A DNA stretch of 16,596 bases from an uncultured Desulfobacterium sp. (GTDB taxonomy: Bacteria; Desulfobacterota; Desulfobacteria; Desulfobacterales; Desulfobacteraceae). Below the pieces are notes generated by a model. It saw only the letters and a list, made by a program, of their open reading frames with translations, was not told where the DNA came from and did no database searches. Position numbers and translations under genes: made by a program. This document shows, one piece after another, positions 7,728-16,242 of the stretch; positions within the stretch are counted from its first letter, which is position 1; every line of letters begins with the position of its first letter. The stretch lies in contig CAKZLA010000514.1 in assembly GCA_937124525.1 (NCBI GenBank), positions 1 through 16,596 of the forward strand, in the 5' to 3' direction.

Positions 7728-7824
7728 AGCTTTCTTGCCCCAACGAAAAATGAAACTTTCCCAACGATATATGTTATTTCGAACTTGGTGTAAGAAAAAA
7801 ATCATCTCTGCAAAAGGAAAGGTA

Positions 7825-10536
7825 ATGGATAAAGAACCAAGATATATAGCCTTGTACATGGGCCTTGTAACAGTTCTTATGGTCTGGTGCCTGAGCTTGA
7901 CAGGTCTATTTGATTTCCCCAACGACATCCTTTATGACACCTTTGTAAGACTCCAACCCGATGCCCGTCAGGCCCCCAAAAAAATTATGGTCATGGAAGT
8001 AAGCTATGATCAACAGCAAAGTGGCGATAAAAAATGGATACCCCTTCTGGATCACCTCCAAAAGGCCGGGGCCAGCCAGATCATATTCTCTTTCTTTCCC
8101 CCCATGGCATCCGAAAAATTTTATGATAAGGCGGCTGTCATGGGCAATGTCATTTTTGGCAGACGGCAACTTGGGGAAAAAGAACAGATGAAAGATGAAC
8201 GGTTTGAACCCATTCCTCCCCAGGCCCAGGGAAAAAAACTTGTGATAGCACCCTATGATATACCACCGGATCACTATGGAATACACCGTCTCGCAAAAGG
8301 CTATTTCATCGTTAACAATCAAAAAAAACCCTGCTTTCTCATGGTAGCTGCAGCAAAAAGAGGTCAAAATGAGCTGCCCATTGATGATATGTTTTCAGTG
8401 AATTTTATGGGAGCCCCAGCAACCCTTCCCAATATTGACTTTGAAAAAATCCTGTCCGGTAATCTTATTACAGAGTTGGTTCAGGGTCGCAGTGTTATCA
8501 TTGGATTGAAAAACATGGCAAACTCCCCTGGTTTTCACACCCCCATTCACTCAGGTGATAACAGTGTTTCCCTGGTGGAATATCATGGGTATATACTGGA
8601 CACATTGATGGAGCAAAAAACAATTATATGGCCTCGCCCCCTGATGATACTGTTATTTACCATCATGGTGACAATTCTTGGGTTAACCACCTACACCCTT
8701 TTAAGTGGTACAATGGCCCTGGTTTCCACAGCATTATTTTTTGTAATTTCTTTTATTTTAAGCTGGTTTGCATTGTCATATGCACTATTCTGGCCCCCTT
8801 TATTTGAAATAATTGTCACCGAAGCCATTGTATTAAATTTCATATTTTTAAGAGCGTATCTTTCAAAAACTGCAATTTTAAAAGAGATGATTCTCACCCG
8901 ATCCAGCCAGATAAGAGAGCGCTTTCTACCCACTGGATTCTATGCCTCCAAAGACTATTGGGCCAGTGTGATCAGCATGGTAAATCAGACACTGAACCTT
9001 GAACGGGCCATTTTCCTGGAAAAGGTAAGAAACGATCACCGGGTAAAGGAGGTCATCGCACTGAACACCTCCATCAATGACATTGAAGAAAGACGCAGGG
9101 ATTATGAAAGGACTCCATATTCCACCGCCATTGAAGAAAACAGACCCATTAAAATTAAATCTTACTTTAAAACTGCCCAACAAGCAGATGCGCAATACAT
9201 GGTCCCTCTTATTTTTGAAGGCCGGATACAGGGATTCTGGGCCTTTGTTATTTCATCTGACAATACCGTTGAGATAAATACCCTCCTTCCCACTATCCAG
9301 AGATTTGCCTTGGAAATAGGCGAAATACTCTATAAACGGGTTAAATGGCGCATTGCCCGGGCAGGCCAGAAAAAAGTAATAAGTAAAATGTTACGCCTTG
9401 AAGCAAAGGAAAATCTTTACCAGGAGGTAAGCAACACCATCCGCATGCTTGGACGACGACTTTCCGTCCTGGATCTTGTTTTTAACACATTGACATCTGC
9501 CATTGTTTTATATGATATTTTCGGCCAGGTAACCCATGTAAACAAAGGTATGATCCATATTTTAAAAACAATGAACATTGCAGCCCCATTTAAAATGAGT
9601 GCCTTGGATCTTGCAGTAAAGCTTACAAACCATACTGTGGAAGGGATGAGAAATCTACTCAGCCAGATTATTTTAAACCACCAGAGCATCAACCTGCCCG
9701 TGAACGTCTCAGATCATAAAAAAGCATACATGCTCACCATCCGTCCCCTGATTGGTGAACAAAAAAATTTTTTAAAGGATGAGGCCTACCCCTTTGCTCT
9801 CCATGGAATACTTTTTGAGATGAATGATGTGACAGATATTAAGGAATTCACCAGCCTGAAAGCAGATTTTTTCCAACGCAGCAATGCCCGTCTTAAGGAT
9901 GGGGTGGAGTCCATCAGCAATGTATGCATGATGCTTGAAGAGGATATGGTTGGGGATGAGAAAAAAGAAATTGTTGAAACACTTAAGGACAAAAAGGAAA
10001 ATATAATAGATTTTATAGATGAACTCAGCGGCTACATGGAAAGGGATGTGTTTTCCGCAACCCGCCAGGTGTTTCCTGTAAGTGCCATGAAAATCCTCAC
10101 AACTGCCATTGGAAACCTTGGGGATGAGGCATCACAAAGGCAGATCTTGTTTGATGTCATGCCAGAAGCCATGTCCGATATGACCCTGGCCAATCCCGGA
10201 GATCTGAAAAAAATTTTTATATCCTTGCTTTCCATCCTGTTGGAGGATGCCTACGAAGAAAGCGTCATACATATTCAGTTACAACGCCAGGGGGAGCATC
10301 TATTGTATGTATTGCATAATTCCGGGTATGGCATGCCGGATGAAGATTTTCAAAGATACTTATCTTCAAAGCATTTAACTGATTCCAGGGCGTTTAAAGA
10401 TATCCACGAAATGTCCCCCACACTGGAAGGATGGAAGGGAAAGCTCACAGGTAAAAGTGATGTAGGAAAAGGCATTGAGTTTCATCTTCGGCTCATGGCA
10501 TTTAAAGAAAGAAGGCAGGCCCCCCGCCATGCTTGA
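7825..10536 (+). CDS. CHASE2 / GAF / PAS membrane sensor with degenerate histidine-kinase core
   Basis: This is a 903-residue membrane protein. TM1 is at about 8-27. An extracytoplasmic CHASE2-type sensor (about 30-270, opening with DILYDTFVRLQPDARQAPKK) follows, then three helices (about 272-345), the usual CHASE2 layout. The cytoplasmic part has a GAF-like region (about 375-505), a coiled linker, a PAS-like domain (about 550-675), and a dimerisation helix pair with a GHKL-type ATPase fold (about 670-890). The kinase core is degenerate: residues 670-745 contain no histidine at all, the N-box is replaced by IFISLLSILLEDA, and the G1 box reads NSGYG instead of DxGxG. It is therefore probably a pseudokinase or scaffold. 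The start at 7825 follows AAGGAAAGG; the frame is open from 7735, but the upstream 30 codons overlap the repeat end. It overlaps the next gene by 8 bases. Confidence 0.82.
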   Translation: MDKEPRYIALYMGLVTVLMVWCLSLTGLFDFPNDILYDTFVRLQPDARQAPKKIMVMEVSYDQQQSGDKKWIPLLDHLQKAGASQIIFSFFPPMASEKFYDKAAVMGNVIFGRRQLGEKEQMKDERFEPIPPQAQGKKLVIAPYDIPPDHYGIHRLAKGYFIVNNQKKPCFLMVAAAKRGQNELPIDDMFSVNFMGAPATLPNIDFEKILSGNLITELVQGRSVIIGLKNMANSPGFHTPIHSGDNSVSLVEYHGYILDTLMEQKTIIWPRPLMILLFTIMVTILGLTTYTLLSGTMALVSTALFFVISFILSWFALSYALFWPPLFEIIVTEAIVLNFIFLRAYLSKTAILKEMILTRSSQIRERFLPTGFYASKDYWASVISMVNQTLNLERAIFLEKVRNDHRVKEVIALNTSINDIEERRRDYERTPYSTAIEENRPIKIKSYFKTAQQADAQYMVPLIFEGRIQGFWAFVISSDNTVEINTLLPTIQRFALEIGEILYKRVKWRIARAGQKKVISKMLRLEAKENLYQEVSNTIRMLGRRLSVLDLVFNTLTSAIVLYDIFGQVTHVNKGMIHILKTMNIAAPFKMSALDLAVKLTNHTVEGMRNLLSQIILNHQSINLPVNVSDHKKAYMLTIRPLIGEQKNFLKDEAYPFALHGILFEMNDVTDIKEFTSLKADFFQRSNARLKDGVESISNVCMMLEEDMVGDEKKEIVETLKDKKENIIDFIDELSGYMERDVFSATRQVFPVSAMKILTTAIGNLGDEASQRQILFDVMPEAMSDMTLANPGDLKKIFISLLSILLEDAYEESVIHIQLQRQGEHLLYVLHNSGYGMPDEDFQRYLSSKHLTDSRAFKDIHEMSPTLEGWKGKLTGKSDVGKGIEFHLRLMAFKERRQAPRHA

Positions 10537-13500
10537 ATCTTTTATACTGCCCATATTCCCCCCGGGAAGCCTTGCCAATTCCGTGACAACCACGGTGTGG
10601 ATCGGGGTGTGCGTCACCTGTTTTTTTAACCTCAGACTGGGCTGGGTGTTGAGCGGACTGGTTGTTCCCGGGTACTTGATTCCACTTTTCATCATTAAAC
10701 CCCTATCTGCCACGGTTATTATCTTTGAGGCGGTTATCACCTATTTTCTGGTGTGGTTTTATTCAGAATATCTCTCCCGCATGGGATTATGGAGCAGTTT
10801 TTTTGGTAGGGATCGTTTCTTTGCCCTGCTTTTGATGAGTGTCATTGTCCGACTTTTATTTGATATGATTCTTTTGCCCCTGGCCGGTGAGTATGTGACA
10901 ACAACATGGGGTATTGTTTTTGATTATCGCAATAATCTTCACAGCTTTGGCCTGATTGTGGTGGCACTGCTTGCCAATCAATTGTGGAAACCGGGATTCA
11001 AAAAAGGAATTATTCCGGCCTTTATAACCCTTATAACCACCTATTTCATTGTCCGTTATGTTTTAATTCCCTTTACCAATTTTAATATGGGCAACATCGT
11101 TTACATGTACGAAGACATGGCAGCGTCCATGCTCTCCAGCCCCAAAGCATATATTATTCTTTTAACAACCTCGGTTGTGGCCTCCCGGATGAATCTTCGT
11201 TATGGATGGGATTACAGTGGCATTTTAATCCCATCATTGTTGGCCCTGCAATGGTATCAGCCGGAAAAACTTGTCTATACATTTCTGGAAACCTTTGTGA
11301 TTTTAATCTCTGCCTCACTGGTCTTACAATTGCCTTTTTTTAAGGATGCCAATATGGAGGGGGCCCGGAAAACCCTTCTTTTTTTTAACATTGGCTTTTT
11401 ATACAAATTGCTTCTGGGCTGGGCCATTATCTGGTGGTTACCCCAATATAAAGTGACTGATTTTTATGGGTTTGGATATCTTCTCACCACCCTTCTGGCC
11501 GTTAAAATGCATGATAAAGACATTGCACTTAGGGTGACAAGGGCGACCCTGCAGACTTCGCTGGTGGCGGTTATTGTGGCCAGCGGCATTGGGTTTGGCA
11601 TTACCTATATACCCAATATTATCTCTTTGTCTGCACAGCTATCAGTGGAAAAACCGATGATTAAAAAAGAGTTGAAGGGCAAACGTCTCATTGATGTTTT
11701 AAAAGAAGATCGGGTAAAGCTGTTTGCCACCCTGGAAAAAAACTCCTTTCTCCCTCCCCTGCCCCGGGATATGGAAATTTTTTCACAAGCCATAAAGGCC
11801 GTTGAACACCACATTAATAATAAGGATAAGGATAAGGATAGTCTTGAAAAAGCAATAAAACTTCTCAGCCTGATAAATTACGCCTTGCTCACCGTGGAAA
11901 AGCAATACCTGTACCTGTATGAACAGGAACCACGCAAGGGATGGGGGAGTTATATATTTAATATGAACTTCAATAACCCCATGGTGATTGAAGTACCGGC
12001 TCCCCTGGATGAGTGGGGAACCCTGGAGGCCGGGACCTGGCTTTTTACATCATTTAATTCCCGGGCACTTGCCCTGGGAGGCTCTGGACTTAAAACCAAT
12101 GATAACGGTTCATCTGACATCCTACAGACCCATTCAAGCCTTTTTTCCATGTTCCAGCGACTTGTTTTTAACACCAATATTCTCCAAATCAGGGGACATA
12201 CGGCCCAAACCATCCGAGCCCTCACAGGAGAACGATCTGCTCCCATACTTACAGATAAACCCATCATTGATTCCATGCTCTGGGTGAAATCTTCACTGCC
12301 TTCCGGTCTTAACCTTGTGGATCTGAAAAAAATCATTGGAACATTTCAGATCAAATGGGGGCGTTCCCCATTCAAAAACACCTTGGGGGACACAGCCCAT
12401 TCAGGTTTTGCAGAATTAATACTGAACCGCCAACAGGCAAGGGATTTAATGTTTAAATCCCCCTTTGCAAGGAAGAAACTCCCCTTTGAAATCAGAGAAC
12501 AGAGCATTGTGGGGTATCTCCAGGACTGGTTGCTCCGGGGAAAGGAAAAAATTGCCAAAAAAGGTTCAGATCTCTATATCCCCCCTGAATTTGAAGAATT
12601 GCTCTTTTTTGACCATGAGATTTTAACCCCCCTGGTGAAAATCTCCCGGGAGATGTACAAAGAAGATACCTGGTCCCCGGAGGCCTTAAATGAATTAAAG
12701 GCCTTAAATGCCTCCTGTGCAGTCATGGGCTATGAAATCATCCAGTATCACCATAAAACATCCAGGCAGGACTACTTGATATTATCTGAAAAGGATAACA
12801 TGGCTGAAAAAAGATTCTGGGGAAGTTATATTTTTCGCCTTGGCCCATCAAAGCCCTATATCATACAGGTACCCCGGCCCTTGTCGGAAATAAATGTTTT
12901 TGAATATTCAGTTGCACTTTTTGAGCGTATCAGGGCAAGATGTCTAATGATCAGCACGACCCATCCCCTGACCAACTATGATGGATCATCAGATATCATA
13001 CGCATGAAAAATAAAGAAAGTATTTACACATTGGTTAACCAGGTGATGATCAGAGAAAACGGCAATGCCCCCCTGATGATTGTCCAATGCAGGGGCATGG
13101 GGACAAAACCAGATGCCCCCCTGCCTGACACCGACGTCCTTTTGTCCTTAAGATCCGGTGTAAAACTGTTCAGCGGTCTAAATTCCTTAACCCGTGACTT
13201 GATGGAGTCCCTGAAAAAAAATGGACTGTCAGTTAAACTGGCCGACGGCTCCCGGGGCACCGCCGGCTATGAGGTGGGTAGAATCCCCCAGGCCATGTAC
13301 CTGGATTATGCCTTGAATAAAGAATTTGCCATTATCTGGCTCTCCCCCATGATCAGGGCCCATTACCGCCAGCAGACAGAAAACAGCATACACACAAATC
13401 AATTCCAGGCATTGGAAATAGAAACCCTGGAAGCAGATCTTTTCAACATAATGAGTGGGGTAAAAAAACAAGCTTTGACCTTGCCCAAGGGTTATAAAGC

Positions 13501-13777
13501 TCAAATGTCAGCTTACATTAAAACCCATGATATCATTGTGCTTGATAATATCCTACATCAATGGCCCCATCTCACATATCAAAGGGTGATTGATCTTAAT
13601 TCAAAGCAAAGTTTTTTACTGATATCCCAAAAGGCAGATACACTTATAGCAGTGATAAATCTATTTCCAAGGGAGCTGAACACCGGGTTGCTGATGAATC
13701 CTGATCATATGGATCAAAATAAAATATCAAATTATATTGATGGAAGAATCCCATGGCTGGAGTGGCAAAAACAGTGA
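10529..13777 (+). CDS. Large membrane protein with tandem CapC/PgsC-like units and a repeated soluble region
   Basis: This is a 1082-residue protein. Residues 1-365 are membrane segments, about twelve helices. GLVVPGYLIPLFIIKP (43-58) matches the signature of CapC/PgsC, the small membrane subunit of poly-gamma-glutamate synthases. GILIPSLLALQWYQPEK (231-247) repeats the same pattern, so the region looks like two CapC units in tandem (a normal CapC is ~150 residues). Residues 365-1082 are soluble and repeated: WGSYIF...VIEVPAPL...NDNGSSDI (472-531) recurs as WGSYIF...IIQVPRPL...NYDGSSDI (764-823). The helical segments before each copy also resemble one another, with a possible third at about 960-1040. 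The ATG at 10529 overlaps the preceding stop by 8 bases, indicating translational coupling; an in-frame ATG at 10475 would give a much longer overlap. A role in making or exporting an anionic polymer is inferred. No CapB ligase is seen in the window. Confidence 0.78.
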   Translation: MLESFILPIFPPGSLANSVTTTVWIGVCVTCFFNLRLGWVLSGLVVPGYLIPLFIIKPLSATVIIFEAVITYFLVWFYSEYLSRMGLWSSFFGRDRFFALLLMSVIVRLLFDMILLPLAGEYVTTTWGIVFDYRNNLHSFGLIVVALLANQLWKPGFKKGIIPAFITLITTYFIVRYVLIPFTNFNMGNIVYMYEDMAASMLSSPKAYIILLTTSVVASRMNLRYGWDYSGILIPSLLALQWYQPEKLVYTFLETFVILISASLVLQLPFFKDANMEGARKTLLFFNIGFLYKLLLGWAIIWWLPQYKVTDFYGFGYLLTTLLAVKMHDKDIALRVTRATLQTSLVAVIVASGIGFGITYIPNIISLSAQLSVEKPMIKKELKGKRLIDVLKEDRVKLFATLEKNSFLPPLPRDMEIFSQAIKAVEHHINNKDKDKDSLEKAIKLLSLINYALLTVEKQYLYLYEQEPRKGWGSYIFNMNFNNPMVIEVPAPLDEWGTLEAGTWLFTSFNSRALALGGSGLKTNDNGSSDILQTHSSLFSMFQRLVFNTNILQIRGHTAQTIRALTGERSAPILTDKPIIDSMLWVKSSLPSGLNLVDLKKIIGTFQIKWGRSPFKNTLGDTAHSGFAELILNRQQARDLMFKSPFARKKLPFEIREQSIVGYLQDWLLRGKEKIAKKGSDLYIPPEFEELLFFDHEILTPLVKISREMYKEDTWSPEALNELKALNASCAVMGYEIIQYHHKTSRQDYLILSEKDNMAEKRFWGSYIFRLGPSKPYIIQVPRPLSEINVFEYSVALFERIRARCLMISTTHPLTNYDGSSDIIRMKNKESIYTLVNQVMIRENGNAPLMIVQCRGMGTKPDAPLPDTDVLLSLRSGVKLFSGLNSLTRDLMESLKKNGLSVKLADGSRGTAGYEVGRIPQAMYLDYALNKEFAIIWLSPMIRAHYRQQTENSIHTNQFQALEIETLEADLFNIMSGVKKQALTLPKGYKAQMSAYIKTHDIIVLDNILHQWPHLTYQRVIDLNSKQSFLLISQKADTLIAVINLFPRELNTGLLMNPDHMDQNKISNYIDGRIPWLEWQKQ

Positions 13778-16242
13778 AAAGAAAAGTCCAGACCCCATTG
13801 ATCTTCATGATAATGCTATTGATTTGTTTTACAACAGCTTGGGGATCAGAAAGAAGTTATAAAAAATTAAAAGAAAAATTTTTAACCCATCTTAGAAACC
13901 CCAATGCAAAAATAAGCCTTTGTTATGTCTTGGAAAAAGAGAAATGGGCTGAATTTGAGCTTCCCCGTGCAACGGATAAAGTCAAGGTGATCAGCAATGC
14001 CAATATTCCAAAACAGGCCAGGAATTATGATGAAAAGACCCCAATGCACTACGCCCTGGAGTTCCAACTCCTTGACAAAAAAAACAATATTCTCAAATCA
14101 GGAATCTATCACAAACACACCTCCATTACGATATATGACGATCCTGTCCAGGGCAAAGACACCCCATCAAGTTATTATTTTGACGAGCCTCTGACCCCTG
14201 GGGATGGAAGAGTTATGCTGCTGGATTTTAAGGGAATACCCGACACAAAAAATTTAAAAATACGCTTTCGCCTTTCCAGCAAAGACACCATTATCTCAGA
14301 TGTGGTAATGCGACTCTATTACCCGGAGATAACCGGTGAAAGAAAATTGGAACATATGTGGAAAAGAATCAGTAAATCAAAAAAGACCCAGCTTGCACAG
14401 GGGAATATCTATTCCAGTGATTTTTTAACAGAAACCGAACAAATGAACCTCATGCGCCGCACCTGGCGTCCCCTGGCCCCACTGGGATCAGAGGGGACCG
14501 ATTATGCCACCCGCAGACTTTATGTTTTAAAAGAAGTGATAGACACATCCAGTCAGCCCATGAACGTTGTCAAAGGAATTCCCCTGGATAAACATTTAAG
14601 GGGCACCCTGGCCATCCCGGAGCAGGGCATGCGCCTGCGTTTATTGTTTTTTATCCCCCCATCCCTATCCAAGGAGATCCAGATATCACCTGTAATAAAA
14701 TTAAAATGGTTTGGGAAAAAACAAAAAAAATGGGGGTGGGACATTCCATGGCAGGGGGATAAAACCATTTATGAACAAAATCTTTCAGCTGGGATGATTG
14801 AATTGAGTTGTGATCAACCCCTCACGGTATTGATATACCAGGTTGACAAAGAGCAGGAAGTTGATATCACACCGGTACTCCTTGCATTCCGGGTATCGGT
14901 GATGGACGTAAATACCCCTGTGACATACCAAATTTCCCATGGACGGGGGGAGTCCACCCCCTTCCGGGCAGGCTTCAGAAAACAGATGCCCCGCTTTGAA
15001 GATATGGATGTAGCCCTGAACTACACCCTGCTTGATGACAGAAGAAATCTCCTTAAAAATGAAAAATTATCACTGAATATGACCCCGTCCCTGTACGATC
15101 GTTTTATTGATAACGGAGTATCTATCATATTATCAGATCCTGTGCTTTTCCATTTCAAGCTCTCTTCAAAGGTTAAATACATACAATTTTCATCTCCCAC
15201 TCCACTGCTTGTCAATGCCCATAACAGACCTCCTAGCATGGTTAAGTTCATCCGGGTTCCAGAGGATTATGACCGAGCAACCAATGGAGACAATAAATCA
15301 CAGCCCACATGGTTCCCCCTGAAGCCCCTGGAATCAAATGAGAAAACAGCACCACAGGATTCCATTGTGGTCCGCACCCAACCCCGCCCTCCTGAAATTA
15401 ACCAGGACCTCCTTTCCGGTAATTTTAAATGGGAATCCTTTGAACCTGGACACAATAAAAAGGGGCATTATTTACTGGTACCCACGGAGAAAAAATCATA
15501 TCAACGGGATGCCTCCCTTGTCTCCAATTTTAAGCCCATTGCCCTGAATCGCCCCATCAAAGTAAATTTTAAAGCCCCGGGCAAATCCAGGACCATGGAG
15601 CCCCGGTTGATCTTTCATCAAAAAAAGGGAACTCAGCCTTTTAATATAAAGGTCACCATGGACGGAAAAAAACATCATGAAGAAGCCATCATGGGCTCCA
15701 CCGGCAGCTTGACACTGCCGCCTGTTTCTCCGGGAAACCATGTGATGGTCCTTAATGCCTCTGCCCCCATTAAAGCATTTGTCAATCTTATCCATTCCCA
15801 GGATGCCGGGTATTATCTCAGATTTGGCCACCCCTTAACCCACAAAGGGATTACCCTGGATTACACCAAGGTCTCCACTGGGGATGAAACCTTGTCCCTG
15901 TCCCTGTTTTTTCCCAGAATCAATGATAAACGATTGCAATTGAAAGTTAATATTAAAAATCACTTCCAGGGCAGTGAAGGCCCCTTTAAAAGACTGACCC
16001 TGCTTAAAAGACGCTATAGTATCCGATCCGATGACAATGGACCGGTTTATGTTCTTAACTCATCCACACACATACTGGGATCATGGCAGCAATGCTTTGT
16101 TCCCCTGGGCCCAGACCTGAAACCCGGAAGGTACACCATTCAAATTGTTTTGGAAAAAGGACCTGAAGGGTATCTGCTGCCATATAGAGTAACACCGGGA
16201 AGCTATCCCCGGCGAAAACTTTTCCGGGAGGCAAAACCATGA
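13753..16242 (+). CDS. Exported protein of unknown family with internal duplication
   Basis: This protein has 829 residues and I do not recognise the family. A signal peptide is clear: a basic n-region (KTVKRKVQTP), a hydrophobic core (LIFMIMLLICFTTAWG) and a likely type I cleavage site after Gly31. No other membrane helix is seen, so it should act in the periplasm or outside. The rest looks beta-rich. Two segments repeat: ALEFQLLDKKNNILK...ITIYD (101-129) and ALNYTLLDDRRNLLK...PSLYD (421-449), each followed by a similar strand pattern, which suggests two related beta-sandwich modules. The ATG at 13753 overlaps the CapC-like gene by 25 bases and has GGAAG upstream. A GTG at 13774, forming GTGA with the previous stop, would give a more compact signal peptide and is a serious alternative start. 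It probably works with the CapC-like membrane protein. Confidence 0.8.
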   Translation: MAGVAKTVKRKVQTPLIFMIMLLICFTTAWGSERSYKKLKEKFLTHLRNPNAKISLCYVLEKEKWAEFELPRATDKVKVISNANIPKQARNYDEKTPMHYALEFQLLDKKNNILKSGIYHKHTSITIYDDPVQGKDTPSSYYFDEPLTPGDGRVMLLDFKGIPDTKNLKIRFRLSSKDTIISDVVMRLYYPEITGERKLEHMWKRISKSKKTQLAQGNIYSSDFLTETEQMNLMRRTWRPLAPLGSEGTDYATRRLYVLKEVIDTSSQPMNVVKGIPLDKHLRGTLAIPEQGMRLRLLFFIPPSLSKEIQISPVIKLKWFGKKQKKWGWDIPWQGDKTIYEQNLSAGMIELSCDQPLTVLIYQVDKEQEVDITPVLLAFRVSVMDVNTPVTYQISHGRGESTPFRAGFRKQMPRFEDMDVALNYTLLDDRRNLLKNEKLSLNMTPSLYDRFIDNGVSIILSDPVLFHFKLSSKVKYIQFSSPTPLLVNAHNRPPSMVKFIRVPEDYDRATNGDNKSQPTWFPLKPLESNEKTAPQDSIVVRTQPRPPEINQDLLSGNFKWESFEPGHNKKGHYLLVPTEKKSYQRDASLVSNFKPIALNRPIKVNFKAPGKSRTMEPRLIFHQKKGTQPFNIKVTMDGKKHHEEAIMGSTGSLTLPPVSPGNHVMVLNASAPIKAFVNLIHSQDAGYYLRFGHPLTHKGITLDYTKVSTGDETLSLSLFFPRINDKRLQLKVNIKNHFQGSEGPFKRLTLLKRRYSIRSDDNGPVYVLNSSTHILGSWQQCFVPLGPDLKPGRYTIQIVLEKGPEGYLLPYRVTPGSYPRRKLFREAKP

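Noticed and set aside
7735..7824. Upstream TTG start giving the CHASE2 protein 30 more residues
   Set aside because: There is a better ribosome site (AAGGAAAGG) before the ATG at 7825, and the upstream start lies against the inverted-repeat end.
10475..10528. Upstream ATG giving the CapC-like protein 18 more residues
   Set aside because: It would overlap the CHASE2 gene by 62 bases. The ATG at 10529 gives a normal 8-base coupled overlap and a sensible membrane-protein N terminus.
11822..11839. Three tandem AAGGAT hexamers encoding Lys-Asp repeats
   Set aside because: They could slip, but always in frame, in a probable linker; this is too short to argue for phase variation.
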